From positions 48,262 through 112,261 of the forward strand of contig NZ_BATR01000053.1 of the NCBI RefSeq assembly GCF_000739655.1: a stretch of 64,000 bases of DNA, given 5' to 3'. Below the pieces are notes generated by a model, which made no database searches, was not told the origin of the DNA, and saw nothing but the letters and a program-made list of their open reading frames with translations. This document shows positions 1 through 8,902 of this stretch, piece after piece (the stretch's first letter is position 1; the number at the start of each line of letters is the position of its first letter). This DNA is from Verrucomicrobium sp. BvORR106 (GTDB taxonomy: Bacteria; Verrucomicrobiota; Verrucomicrobiia; Verrucomicrobiales; Verrucomicrobiaceae). Position numbers and translations under genes: made by a program.

Positions 1-681
1 TCGGTGAAGAACTTCGAGGCCAGTGAGTCCGCCAAGCTCATGGACACGAACTTCCACGATGCCTACCGCCTCATGACCAGTAGCGCGGCGCGGGAGGCGT
101 TTGACCTCACGCAGGAGAAGCCGGCGGTGCGGGAGCGTTATGGGATGAACCGGTTCGGCCAGTGCTGCCTGCTGGCCCGACGCCTGGTGGAGCGCGGGGT
201 TCGGTTTGTCACGGTGAACAGTTTCATCACGGTGTTCAACGAGATCACCTGGGACATCCACGGCAGCAAGCCCTTCACCAGCATTGAGGGGATGCGCGAC
301 CTCGTGGCCCCCATGTATGACCAGGGCTACAGCGCCCTCATTGAAGATCTGCACCAGCGCGGCATGCTGGAAAACACGCTGGTCTGCAATCTGGCGGAGT
401 TCGGCCGCACGCCCAAGGTCAATCCCGCGGGAGGCCGGGATCACTGGCCTGGGGTGTGGACCGTGGGTTTCGCCGGCGGCGGCGTCAAAGGCGGCCGCGT
501 GATCGGTCGCAGCGATGAGATCGGCGCCTACCCCGCAGAACACGCGGCGGCTCCGGCCAACGTCGTGGCCACGATCTACGAGTCTCTGGGCATCGACCTG
601 GAGACCGAGCTGCCCGGGCCGCAGAACCGGCCCTTCCCCGTGGTGGACCGCGGTTTCGACCCGATCCGCCAGCTCTTCTAG
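1..681 (+). CDS. DUF1501 family secreted protein, 5'-truncated by the window
   Basis: This is the C-terminal 226 codons of a DUF1501 protein. The frame is open to the left edge, so the true start lies upstream of the window. The family belongs to the alkaline-phosphatase/sulfatase-like superfamily and is abundant in Planctomycetes and Verrucomicrobia. Its usual partner is a DUF1549/DUF1553 protein, which is what follows here. Visible family segments are VRFVTVNS, the stretch EFGRTPKVNPAGGRDHW with the conserved GRDHW, and FAGGGVKGGRVIGRSDE. The reaction is not established for the family. The stop at 681 is 33 nt before the preferred start of the next gene, so the two are very probably cotranscribed. 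Confidence 0.9.
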   Translation, partial: SVKNFEASESAKLMDTNFHDAYRLMTSSAAREAFDLTQEKPAVRERYGMNRFGQCCLLARRLVERGVRFVTVNSFITVFNEITWDIHGSKPFTSIEGMRDLVAPMYDQGYSALIEDLHQRGMLENTLVCNLAEFGRTPKVNPAGGRDHWPGVWTVGFAGGGVKGGRVIGRSDEIGAYPAEHAAAPANVVATIYESLGIDLETELPGPQNRPFPVVDRGFDPIRQLF

Positions 682-714
682 CCTTTGTTTCCGCTCTTCA
701 CTCCCCTCCGCTGC

Positions 715-2928
715 ATGCCGGGTCGTCTGTCTTCTGTTGTTTCATCCCTCCTTCTGCTGGTCACCGCATCCGGTGCCCTTGCTCAGGAGGCTGCTCCATC
801 TTTCCGCAACCAGATCCAGCCCATCCTGGCGCGCTACGGCTGCTCCAGCGGGGCCTGTCATGGGGCGGCGGCCGGGCAGGGGGGCTTTCGTCTCTCCCTG
901 CGCGGGTATGATGATGCCGGTGACTACCTCAGCATCACCCGCTCCGCCCAGGGGCGGCGTGTGACGCTGGAAGATCCCGCCCGGAGTCTGCTGCTGCTCA
1001 AGGCGACCAAACGTGTCCCCCACAAGGGAGGGGAGAAGATCAAGGAAGGCTGGCCGGAGTATCAAGTGCTCGCGGACTGGATCGCTCATGGTGCCCCCGG
1101 GCCCCAGGAGCAGGATGCCCGCATTCAGCGGATCACCGTGAGCCCGTTGCATGCTTCCGTGAAGAACGGGCAGCAACAACCCCTCAAGGTGACTGCCTAC
1201 TTCAATGACGGCCGGCAGGAGGATGTCACACGGTGGGCCAAGTACACCGCGGGCAATACCTCCGTGGCGACAGTGGATGACGACGGAGTGGTGAAGGTGG
1301 TGGGCAATGGCGAAGGGACGGTGACGGCCTGGTACCTCAGCCAGCTCGCCATCGCTACCATCACAGCCCCGTACGAGCACCCGCCTCTTGCCACGGCGTT
1401 TGCTGAATTTAAACCGCGTAATTTCATCGATCACGAAGTGGTGACCAAGCTCAAGGAGCTCAATCTGCCTCCCTCCGGGCAGTGCACGGACGCAGAGTTC
1501 ATCCGCCGGGCCTTCCTCGACACCTTGGGTATTCTTCCCACACCGGACGAGACCCGGGCCTTTGTTTCTGACACCCAACCTGCCAAGCGGGACCGCCTCA
1601 TTCAGTCATTGCTGGAGCGGCCGGAGTTTGTGGACTACTGGAGCTACAAGTGGAGCGATCTGCTACTGGTCAACAGTGACAAGCTCCCGGTCCAGCCCAT
1701 GTGGAGCTACTACCAGTGGATCCGTCGCAACGTGGAACAGAATACGCCGTGGGATGTGATGGTGCGTGACCTTCTCACCTCCACCGGCAGCACGCTGGAA
1801 AACGGCGCGGGGAATTTCTTCACCCTGCACGATGAACCCACCCGCCTCGCGGAGACGGTTTCGACCGCATTCATGGGCATGTCCATTGCCTGTGCCAAGT
1901 GCCACAACCACCCCATGGAGAAGTGGACGCACGACCAGTACTACGCTTTTGCCAATCTCTTCTCCCGGGTTCGATCCAAGAACGGCGCGGTGACCGATGA
2001 GCGGGTGGTGTTTGCCAGTACTGATGGGGACCTCGTGCAGCCGCTCTCTGGCAAGGCGCTCGCTCCGACGCCGCTGGATGCCCAGCCGGTGTCTCTCACC
2101 GCGACGTCAGATCGTCGCAAGCCCCTGGCTGACTGGCTGACGGCCCCGGAGAATCCGTACTTCTCCCGCGCCATCACGAACCGCGTGTGGAAGAACTTCT
2201 TCGGCACCGCGCTGGTGGAGGCGGTGGATGATCTGCGCATGACCAATCCCGCCAGCAATGAGACGCTCCTCTCCGCGGCGGCATCGCACCTGGTGAAACA
2301 GAAGTTTGACCTCAAGGCGCTCATCCGCACCATTCTGGAAAGCGAGACCTACCAGCGCAGCAGCGTGGCGCGGCCGGAGAACCAGGGGGACACCCGTTAC
2401 TACTCCCGCTACTATCCACGTCGGCTCATGGCGGAGGTCATGCTGGATGCGGTTTCCCAGGTCACGGCGGTGCCCACCTCCTTCAATATGGACAAGCGGA
2501 ATGCCAACAAGGGCATCGGCAGCGCCTATCCCATGGGCTACCGGGCACTGCAGCTGCCGGACTCCCATACCTCAAGTTATTTCCTTGATAGCTTCGGCCG
2601 TCCGGACCGGGTGCAGACCTGCGACTGCGAGCGTACCAATGAACCCAGCATGGCCCAGGCCCTGCACATCGCCAATGGGGACACCCTGAACCAGAAGCTG
2701 GTCAAGGCGGACAACCGTATTGGCACCTTGCTGGCCTCCGGACTTCCGGATGCCGGGCTGGTGGAGGACGCCTACCTCTGGTGTGTCAGCCGCCCGCCCA
2801 CGGAGAAAGAGCGTCAGGGGGTGCTCAAGGTCCTGTCCGAAGCCCCCAGTGCCGCGGAGAAGCGACTGGTTCTGGAGGACGTCTTCTGGGGTCTCATGAG
2901 CTCGCGTGAATTCCTTTTCAATCACTGA
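715..2928 (+). CDS. Secreted DUF1549/DUF1553 protein with Big_2 domain and heme-type motifs
   Basis: The protein is 737 aa from ATG 715. An upstream in-frame TTG at 685 is possible, but the ATG places a clean signal peptide (MPGRLSSVVSSLLLLV, cleavage near ALA-QE) at the N-terminus. Order of parts: a Planctomycete-type cytochrome segment with a C-X4-C-H motif (C43, C48, H49); a bacterial Ig-like Big_2 domain at about 140-220; DUF1549 at about 235-445, containing a classical CAKCH heme motif at 393-397; and DUF1553 at about 480-730. Proteins of this type accompany DUF1501 genes and are thought to work outside the cytoplasm in polymer breakdown or electron transfer. The exact activity is unknown. 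It sits in the middle of a three-gene operon, 14 nt before the next gene. Confidence 0.9.
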   Translation: MPGRLSSVVSSLLLLVTASGALAQEAAPSFRNQIQPILARYGCSSGACHGAAAGQGGFRLSLRGYDDAGDYLSITRSAQGRRVTLEDPARSLLLLKATKRVPHKGGEKIKEGWPEYQVLADWIAHGAPGPQEQDARIQRITVSPLHASVKNGQQQPLKVTAYFNDGRQEDVTRWAKYTAGNTSVATVDDDGVVKVVGNGEGTVTAWYLSQLAIATITAPYEHPPLATAFAEFKPRNFIDHEVVTKLKELNLPPSGQCTDAEFIRRAFLDTLGILPTPDETRAFVSDTQPAKRDRLIQSLLERPEFVDYWSYKWSDLLLVNSDKLPVQPMWSYYQWIRRNVEQNTPWDVMVRDLLTSTGSTLENGAGNFFTLHDEPTRLAETVSTAFMGMSIACAKCHNHPMEKWTHDQYYAFANLFSRVRSKNGAVTDERVVFASTDGDLVQPLSGKALAPTPLDAQPVSLTATSDRRKPLADWLTAPENPYFSRAITNRVWKNFFGTALVEAVDDLRMTNPASNETLLSAAASHLVKQKFDLKALIRTILESETYQRSSVARPENQGDTRYYSRYYPRRLMAEVMLDAVSQVTAVPTSFNMDKRNANKGIGSAYPMGYRALQLPDSHTSSYFLDSFGRPDRVQTCDCERTNEPSMAQALHIANGDTLNQKLVKADNRIGTLLASGLPDAGLVEDAYLWCVSRPPTEKERQGVLKVLSEAPSAAEKRLVLEDVFWGLMSSREFLFNH

Positions 2929-2942
2929 TCCTGACATTCCTC

Positions 2943-5900
2943 ATGCCTTCTTTGCGACATCTTTCTGCATTCCCGGTGATGGCTCTGGCGGGCATTCAAG
3001 CCGCCCCGGCTCCGGTGGACTATGATGCCCGGGTCCTGCCTCTATTTCAGGAGCATTGTGTGGACTGTCATGCGGCAGATGATGCCGATGGCGAGTTCGC
3101 CCTCGATACCTTTGACGCACTGATCAAAGGTGGCAAGGCGGGCAAGGCCGTGGTGCCAGGGGACGCGCAGAATTCCCTGCTGGTGAAGTTTCTGGAAGGG
3201 CGTAGCGGACGTGAGGGCAAGAACCAGTTCATGCCTCCGGGCAAAAAGGAGCATTTGAAGCCGGAGGAAATTGCGATCATCCGGCAGTGGATCGATGCCG
3301 GGGCGCATCCTCCCGCCGCGCCCGGTAAGCCGGCGGATGCGCTGGCCACGTTGCCCCAAGTCTCTCCGCGCACTGCCATCAAGAAATCCGTGCTCTCGTT
3401 GAGCGTCTCCTCCCCGGCCAAGTTGGTGGCGGCAGGTGGCTACGGGAGCGTACGTCTCATCGATCTGAACAGCTTGCAGACCGTCCGGGAGATGAAGGAC
3501 GTGGCGGGCAAGGTGAATGCCGTGGCCTTCTCGACAGATGGCGCCTTTGTCTTTGCTGCGGCGGGCGTCCCGGGTGTCGGCGGAGTGGCTTACCAGTGGA
3601 AGACGGCAGACGGATCGCTGGTCCGGAAGCTGGAGGGGCATTCGGATGCTCTCTACGGCATGGCCATCTCTCCGGATGCCAAGTTGCTGGCCACCGGCAG
3701 CTACGATCAGAAGATCAAGCTCTGGGACCTGAGCACCGGCGCAGAGCTGCGCGCTCTCACCGGGCACAACGGTGGAGTCTTCGGTCTAGCCTTCCGTCCC
3801 GATGGCAAGGTCCTCGCCAGCGCGAGTGCGGACCGTACCGTCAAGCTCTGGGAAGTGGCCACGGGCCGTCGGCTGGACACTTTCTCCCAGCCTTTGAAGG
3901 AACAGACCGCTGTGGCCTTCTCCCCCGATGGCCGTTTGCTGGCCGCCGGTGGTGCGGACAACCGTTTGCGAGTGTGGAAAGTGAGTGCGGAGGCGGTTGA
4001 AGGAACCAATCAGCTCCTCGCCACCCGGTATGCGCATGAAGGCGCGATCCTGAGCATTGGATTCGATCCAGGGGGGAAGCAGATCTTCACCAGTGCGGCA
4101 GACCGCACGGCGAAGATCTGGAGCAGCACCAGTTACACCGAGGAACACCTCATGGATCAGCAGTCCGACTGGGTGCCGGCCATGGCGGCCCTCGGCGGTG
4201 ACAAGCTGTTGTTGGGCAGGCTCGACGGCTCGCTCGCCGTCTATCTGATCTCCACCGGACTGCCTGCGACTCCCGTTGCGGCCGCTCCCAAGCCGATGGC
4301 CAAGAGCAAGCCTGCCCCTGCTGCCAAGCCGGAGCTGGTGCGTCTGGAGCCGCGTGGGGTGCAGAGCGGAACGCGTACAACATTGAAGGTCACGGGCAAG
4401 CACCTGCAAGGGCTGAGCGCGGTGAAGATCGGGCATGCAGACTTGAAGGCGTCCGTTGTGTCCGTGAACCAGGCGGGAACAGTTGCTGAGATCGAGGTCG
4501 AAGCGGGTGCCAAGGTGCCACGAACCCAGGTGGACGTCTCCCTGGTGACCGCGGGAGGGGAGACCGCAAAACAACGTCTGCTGGTGGACTATCTGCCACA
4601 GCTTGTAGGGGTTCCGTCTGACAAAGGCACCCGTCTGCCCGCACTGCCGGTCAATGTGTGGGGAACTCTCCGTCAGACCGGTCAGGTGGATGCCTGGATC
4701 TTCACCGCAAGAAAAGGCGAGACTGTGATCTTTGATTTGGCTGCTGCGCGCATCGAGTCCAAGGCCGTCTCGCCTCGCTTGGAGGTGGTGGATGCTGACG
4801 GCCGTCTGCTGGCAGCCAACAACGGGCTGGACAGCGGCAGTGATCCCTTTGTTGCCTTCACCGCCCCGGCGGATGGGGAGTACAAGGTCCTGGTTCGGGA
4901 AATTACTTTGGCCGGGTCTGAGGATCATGTGTATCGCCTCACCGCAGGCGTGTTGCCTTATGTGACCGGATGGTGGCCGCTGGCCGTGCCACCCGACCAG
5001 GAAAGCCGTATCGAGCTTGTCGGCTACAATCTGAAGGACACGAAGGTGATGGTGACCAGCCCGGCGGAGGGGGAGGTGAGTTTGCCCCTGGATTCTGACC
5101 AGTATCGGAGCCGGGTGAACATGCGGGTCCAGGTGAGCCCCTTGCCTCAACAGACGGAACAAGAGCCGAATGATGCCGTCGCCAATGGCCCGAAGTTGAC
5201 CGTACCCAGCCTGGTCAACGCCCGGTTGCAATCAGCCAGGCCGGGAGAACCGGATGCAGACCTGTTCCCTTTTGAGGCCACGAAAGGGCAACAACTGGTC
5301 TTTGAGACCCGCGCCGCCATGCTGGGCTCACCGGCCGATACGAAGCTCGAGATCCTGGACGCCAAAGGGGAACTGGTCCCGATGATCAAGATGCAGGCCA
5401 CCAAGGATTCCTGGATCACGCTGCGGAGCGAGGATGCCAACGATTCCGCCATCCGGCTGGGCAGGTTCGCGGAAATGGAGTTGAACGACTACATGTACTT
5501 CAATGGCGAGGTCCTGAAGATCTACCGTCTCGCCCGGGGCCCGGACGCAGACATGATCTACTACGCCGGGGCGGGCAAACGGAAGGCGTTTTTCAACACC
5601 AGCCCGGCGGGCCATGGTCTGGATGACCTGTGTTATGCCGTGGAACCGAGGGCACTGGACGCCCGCATTGTCCCCAACGGGCTACCCGTCTTCACCTTGT
5701 ACTACATGAATGACGACGATGGGGAGCGTAAGCTGGGCAGGGACTCCCGACTCACCTTCGTGGCCCCGGCGGATGGCACCTATCAGGTGCGGGTGAGTGA
5801 CACCCGTGGCTGGAGCAGTGAGCGCCAGGCCTACCAGCTCATCGTGCGGGACCCGAAACCCGACTTCATGCCCCGGTTGCGCATGCCTGCCACTGTATCC

Positions 5901-6602
5901 GTTCCGGCAGGTTCCGGGGTGCAGTTTGCGGTCGCGGTGGATCGGGAGGATGGCTTTGAGGGAACGGTTCAAGTGGAGCTGTCCGGGGTGCCAGACGGGT
6001 TCTATGTGTCCACGCCCATCGTCGTGGAGGGCGGGCATCTGGACGCCGCTGGCGCGCTGTACGCCCGGCCGGAGGCTAAAGTGGGCAATCACGACTTCAG
6101 CGGCGTGAAGGTGACCGCCAAAGGCATCATCAATGGCCGTGAGGTCATCAAGGAGGTCAATGGCCTGCCAAAGATCGCTGTAGTCGCGGCCGGGAAGCGC
6201 TCTCTGTTCGTCGAGCCTGACATGGCGGGCAAACCCGCTGGAGATGGAAAGACCGCACCGGGAGGCCCCTATGAAATCACCATCGAGCCCGGCAAGCTTG
6301 TCTCCGCCTGGCTGCGGGTGGACCGTCGGGGCGATGATGCCCTCATCGGTGTTGACATCGAGAACCTTCCCCACGGGGTCATCGTGGACAACATCGGTCT
6401 CAACGGTGTGCAGATCCGTGCTGGTGAAAACGAGCGCGAAGTCTTTCTCTCCTGTGCCCCCTGGGTGGCGGAGCAGGACCGTCTCTGTCACATGGTGGTG
6501 GGCAGCGCCCGCAATGATGCCGTGAAAGCGGATGCTGCGGCGACCAGCTTCCCCGTGCTGCTGAAAGTGCGGAAGAAGTCCGACGCCGTGGCGCGCGAGT
6601 AG
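2943..6602 (+). CDS. Large secreted protein: cytochrome c (PSCyt1), WD40 repeats, IPT/TIG and PPC domains
   Basis: The protein is 1219 aa with a signal peptide ending near residue 20 (QAAPAP). A Planctomycete-type cytochrome c domain follows, with CVDCH (C39, C42, H43) and a likely Met ligand in FMPPGKK at about 98. A run of WD40 repeats covers about 150-435; the cores LWDL, LWEV and VWKV are visible. A Pro/Lys/Ala linker leads to an IPT/TIG-like domain at about 460-555. At least three PPC-like beta domains follow (around 570-670, 735-840 and 900-975), recognisable by DADLFPFEATKGQ and APADGTYQVRVSD. Redox plus scaffold domains suggest an extracellular or periplasmic assembly protein acting with its two upstream neighbours. 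The function is inferred from architecture only. It is convergent with the gene ending at 6622. Confidence 0.88.
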   Translation: MPSLRHLSAFPVMALAGIQAAPAPVDYDARVLPLFQEHCVDCHAADDADGEFALDTFDALIKGGKAGKAVVPGDAQNSLLVKFLEGRSGREGKNQFMPPGKKEHLKPEEIAIIRQWIDAGAHPPAAPGKPADALATLPQVSPRTAIKKSVLSLSVSSPAKLVAAGGYGSVRLIDLNSLQTVREMKDVAGKVNAVAFSTDGAFVFAAAGVPGVGGVAYQWKTADGSLVRKLEGHSDALYGMAISPDAKLLATGSYDQKIKLWDLSTGAELRALTGHNGGVFGLAFRPDGKVLASASADRTVKLWEVATGRRLDTFSQPLKEQTAVAFSPDGRLLAAGGADNRLRVWKVSAEAVEGTNQLLATRYAHEGAILSIGFDPGGKQIFTSAADRTAKIWSSTSYTEEHLMDQQSDWVPAMAALGGDKLLLGRLDGSLAVYLISTGLPATPVAAAPKPMAKSKPAPAAKPELVRLEPRGVQSGTRTTLKVTGKHLQGLSAVKIGHADLKASVVSVNQAGTVAEIEVEAGAKVPRTQVDVSLVTAGGETAKQRLLVDYLPQLVGVPSDKGTRLPALPVNVWGTLRQTGQVDAWIFTARKGETVIFDLAAARIESKAVSPRLEVVDADGRLLAANNGLDSGSDPFVAFTAPADGEYKVLVREITLAGSEDHVYRLTAGVLPYVTGWWPLAVPPDQESRIELVGYNLKDTKVMVTSPAEGEVSLPLDSDQYRSRVNMRVQVSPLPQQTEQEPNDAVANGPKLTVPSLVNARLQSARPGEPDADLFPFEATKGQQLVFETRAAMLGSPADTKLEILDAKGELVPMIKMQATKDSWITLRSEDANDSAIRLGRFAEMELNDYMYFNGEVLKIYRLARGPDADMIYYAGAGKRKAFFNTSPAGHGLDDLCYAVEPRALDARIVPNGLPVFTLYYMNDDDGERKLGRDSRLTFVAPADGTYQVRVSDTRGWSSERQAYQLIVRDPKPDFMPRLRMPATVSVPAGSGVQFAVAVDREDGFEGTVQVELSGVPDGFYVSTPIVVEGGHLDAAGALYARPEAKVGNHDFSGVKVTAKGIINGREVIKEVNGLPKIAVVAAGKRSLFVEPDMAGKPAGDGKTAPGGPYEITIEPGKLVSAWLRVDRRGDDALIGVDIENLPHGVIVDNIGLNGVQIRAGENEREVFLSCAPWVAEQDRLCHMVVGSARNDAVKADAAATSFPVLLKVRKKSDAVARE

Positions 6603-6625
6603 TGAGCCCCCGTTTCCCGGCTCAC
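6602..6625. terminator. Hairpin between convergent genes, overlapping both stop codons
   Basis: The arms GTGAGCC (6602-6608) and GGCTCAC (6619-6625) form a perfect 7-bp stem around a 10-nt loop. The left arm begins in the last base of the upstream TAG, and the right arm contains the complement of the downstream gene's TGA. There is no U-tract, so intrinsic termination is uncertain. The symmetry suits a bidirectional transcript 3' end. Confidence 0.45.
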
Positions 6626-8079
6626 TTGTGGCTGCGCCATCCCATGGCCAGGCGTTGTAACCAGCTTGGACGGTCGGGGGGCACAGTGACTGAATCGGGG
6701 ATGTCTGGAGCGGGCTCAGGTTCAGGGATCCATTGGATGGAGACCAGCCGGAAGGAGCGCTTGCGTGGCTCTGCCCCGATTTGGACGGGGGGAGGACCCT
6801 GGAAAGTGATGCGGGTCCTCTGGCCGCGAGGAGGCACGGGCGCTTTAACAGAGATTCCACCCGCACCGGCCGCGCGTGGCACGGGAGTGAAGGGAGCTTC
6901 GTCCACAGCGATCATGAGCTCTCTGTGAGGCGAGTTGGCAGGGGTTGGGGTCACCTCTATCCGCAACTCCACTTCTGCGAAGCCGGTCCGATGAGGAACC
7001 TCCAATCCCGCCTGCGAGTCGGCCCACCCGTCAACGTCGATCCCGTGACAGAGCCAGCCCGACAGTTCATGAGTATGCCTGGCGCTCGAAAAGCTGAAGT
7101 GCCCAGTGGTGACGGTGTTACTCAGCGCCTCCTGGGCAATTGACCACTGGTGCAGGAAAAATTCAGGAGGTTTCTTATGAGTCAGCCCACAGAAAAGAGC
7201 CGCGAGTTCCTGCTGTTTGGTCGCTGTAGTCGAATCTGGAGGGTAAGGGGATGCCTCTAAACAGGCTTGTCGGCCTGCCCGGCTGAGCAGCGGTTCGGGA
7301 CCTGTGTAGCTGCCCGAAGGTCTCACAATCGTGACCTCTCCACCTTCCAGATAAAAGAATCTGCAACCGGAAAGCACCGAGAGTCCAAAGCTCGTGGAGA
7401 TCTCGTTGGAACACGAGTACTTGAACTGTCGGAAGATATTGTACAACCGAAAGTAGAACTCCGGCTCGTTGGGGTGTCCGGAACACACCAGCTTCAGCCC
7501 CGCCTTTTGGTAGGGGACATGGCATCCCCGTTCGTAGTCCCGCCAGTGCATGCTCACATAGACGGGCTGATACTCCTCTGGCAGCGCAGCCAGCCGGGCC
7601 GCGTAGCTCTCACGGTCAAAGTCCACCAGTTTGTTCAGGTCGGATTTGTCGGGGAGTGCGATGGTCCCTTTGCGGACAGGCTCTGTCGCTTCCGGAAAGG
7701 TCCGATGGTAGTTGTCGCAGGCGTAAAGGAATGTGTGTCCTATGCTCTGCGGGTTTTGGAGGCCGCGTTCTCTCGCGGCCTGGCTGAACAGTTCATTGAA
7801 GAAAAAAGAGCCGGGCATTCGAGCGGACTCCATTTTTTCCATGATGCGAATCGTCCTCGAAACATTCGACTGCATTTCCGGCCCGGTGCGGAAATCGAGC
7901 ACCAACTGGAGTGCCCAGGGGATGGGGGCACCAGTTGGCAGCCCGGCATAGTTGCGTAAGATTTCTGCTCCTCCGTACAGGTGGTTCGAGGGATAGTATT
8001 CTCGCTCGGTTAGCTGGGGCTCCCTGCTACGGGCATAAAGGTCTTCTTGTCCAAACTTGAAGCAGGGCCAGTTGCTCAT
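6622..8079 (-). CDS. Unrecognised protein, possibly surface-glycan related
   Basis: The protein is 485 aa from ATG 8079; an in-frame GTG at 8118 would add 13 residues. There is no signal peptide or membrane segment. The first 300 or so residues contain clustered aromatic and His motifs: YVSMHWRDYERGCH, LVCSGHPNEPEFYFRLYN, then SCSNEISTSFG and FFYLEGGE. Their spacing is reminiscent of GT-B-type or polysialyltransferase-like glycosyltransferases with a conserved S-N near the donor site. The last 150 residues look like a beta-rich accessory region ending in a basic tail (WLQRLAMGWRSHK). It directly follows an acylneuraminate cytidylyltransferase-like gene, which supports a role in transferring an activated acidic sugar. 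I cannot assign a family with confidence, so the functional call is inference. Confidence 0.75.
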   Translation of the reverse strand: MSNWPCFKFGQEDLYARSREPQLTEREYYPSNHLYGGAEILRNYAGLPTGAPIPWALQLVLDFRTGPEMQSNVSRTIRIMEKMESARMPGSFFFNELFSQAARERGLQNPQSIGHTFLYACDNYHRTFPEATEPVRKGTIALPDKSDLNKLVDFDRESYAARLAALPEEYQPVYVSMHWRDYERGCHVPYQKAGLKLVCSGHPNEPEFYFRLYNIFRQFKYSCSNEISTSFGLSVLSGCRFFYLEGGEVTIVRPSGSYTGPEPLLSRAGRQACLEASPYPPDSTTATKQQELAALFCGLTHKKPPEFFLHQWSIAQEALSNTVTTGHFSFSSARHTHELSGWLCHGIDVDGWADSQAGLEVPHRTGFAEVELRIEVTPTPANSPHRELMIAVDEAPFTPVPRAAGAGGISVKAPVPPRGQRTRITFQGPPPVQIGAEPRKRSFRLVSIQWIPEPEPAPDIPDSVTVPPDRPSWLQRLAMGWRSHK

Positions 8080-8121
8080 GCGAAGAATTGCGCCGTCGTG
8101 CTGAATCGATGGATCCACCTC

Positions 8122-8859
8122 TCAGGTGCCAGAATGGTGGAGATGCTTGGGTAGGGTGGTGTCCGTCCAACCCTGCCTCAGCAAATACCGTTCCGTGAGC
8201 AGGATGTCGTCCTCGTCGTGGACGTCCCGTCCTCCTGGATTCTCCTCGAGGAGGATCTTCCGCCCCAGATAGGGGAACGGGGCGGAGCCATTGGCAGGGA
8301 TGCAGGAATTAACACGCATGGCCCGGGCCGCCCCATCGAGAATCACACAAGGGTCGAGCGCCTGCCGGTTGCTGGAGGTGTAGGCTGGCACCTCGTTCCA
8401 GGGTTCCAGCCAGCCGTCTGCGGTGAGCTTTCGAGTGCGGTAAGGATGCACCGACCGGTCAATGACGCCGCTGACGCAGGAATCCGCGCTGGGGTCTGCC
8501 TCCAGCCGCGCAATGCAGCGGTCGATCAGTCCTGCGGCGTGGGTCGCACAGTTGGCATGCAGGGTGACGAGGTGTTCTACCGTGCCGCCAATTTCCTGCA
8601 GGGCATGGAGAATGCCATCCACCATCTGGGCCGTGTCGTGTGAGATGTCGTCTGGGCGTCGGATGAACCGTACCTTGAGCTCCGTGGCGACCCGCTGGAT
8701 GCCGGGGCAGTCGGATGTCACCACCACCTGATCGATGCGCCGGGCATGAAGCGCCGCCAGCAGGGGGTATATCACCAGCGGACGGCCCAGTACTGGCATG
8801 ACGTTCTTGCCCGGGATGGACTTGCTGCCGCCTCTCCCCATGATGAGCGCCACGTTCAT
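8122..8859 (-). CDS. Acylneuraminate cytidylyltransferase-like (NeuA/PseF-type) enzyme
   Basis: The protein is 245 aa. The start was placed at ATG 8859 because the family N-terminus begins there (MNVALIMGRGGSKSIPGKN); a GTG at 8901 would add 14 residues with no family counterpart. The nucleotide-binding signature RGGSKSIPGKN is clear, as is VVTSDCPGI. The C-terminal DVHDEDDILLTERYLL matches the usual acidic segment near the end of CMP-sugar synthetases. Such enzymes activate nonulosonic or Kdo-like sugars with CTP in the cytoplasm; the sugar here is unknown. The length is normal for the family. It lies 43 nt after the terpene cyclase stop and 42 nt before the next gene's ATG, inside one minus-strand run. 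No synthase for the acid sugar is present in the window. Confidence 0.85.
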   Translation of the reverse strand: MNVALIMGRGGSKSIPGKNVMPVLGRPLVIYPLLAALHARRIDQVVVTSDCPGIQRVATELKVRFIRRPDDISHDTAQMVDGILHALQEIGGTVEHLVTLHANCATHAAGLIDRCIARLEADPSADSCVSGVIDRSVHPYRTRKLTADGWLEPWNEVPAYTSSNRQALDPCVILDGAARAMRVNSCIPANGSAPFPYLGRKILLEENPGGRDVHDEDDILLTERYLLRQGWTDTTLPKHLHHSGT

Positions 8860-8902
8860 GTGTTGGGAAAATTGGATGGGTTGATCGGAAGTGGGACGCA
8901 CC

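Noticed and set aside
3786..5231. 481-codon open frame on the minus strand
   Set aside because: It is antisense to the same cytochrome/WD40 gene, with no domain or start context.
5682..6866. 394-codon open frame on the minus strand
   Set aside because: It lies opposite the certain WD40/PPC gene and overlaps the convergent gene end; the composition is that of an antisense shadow.
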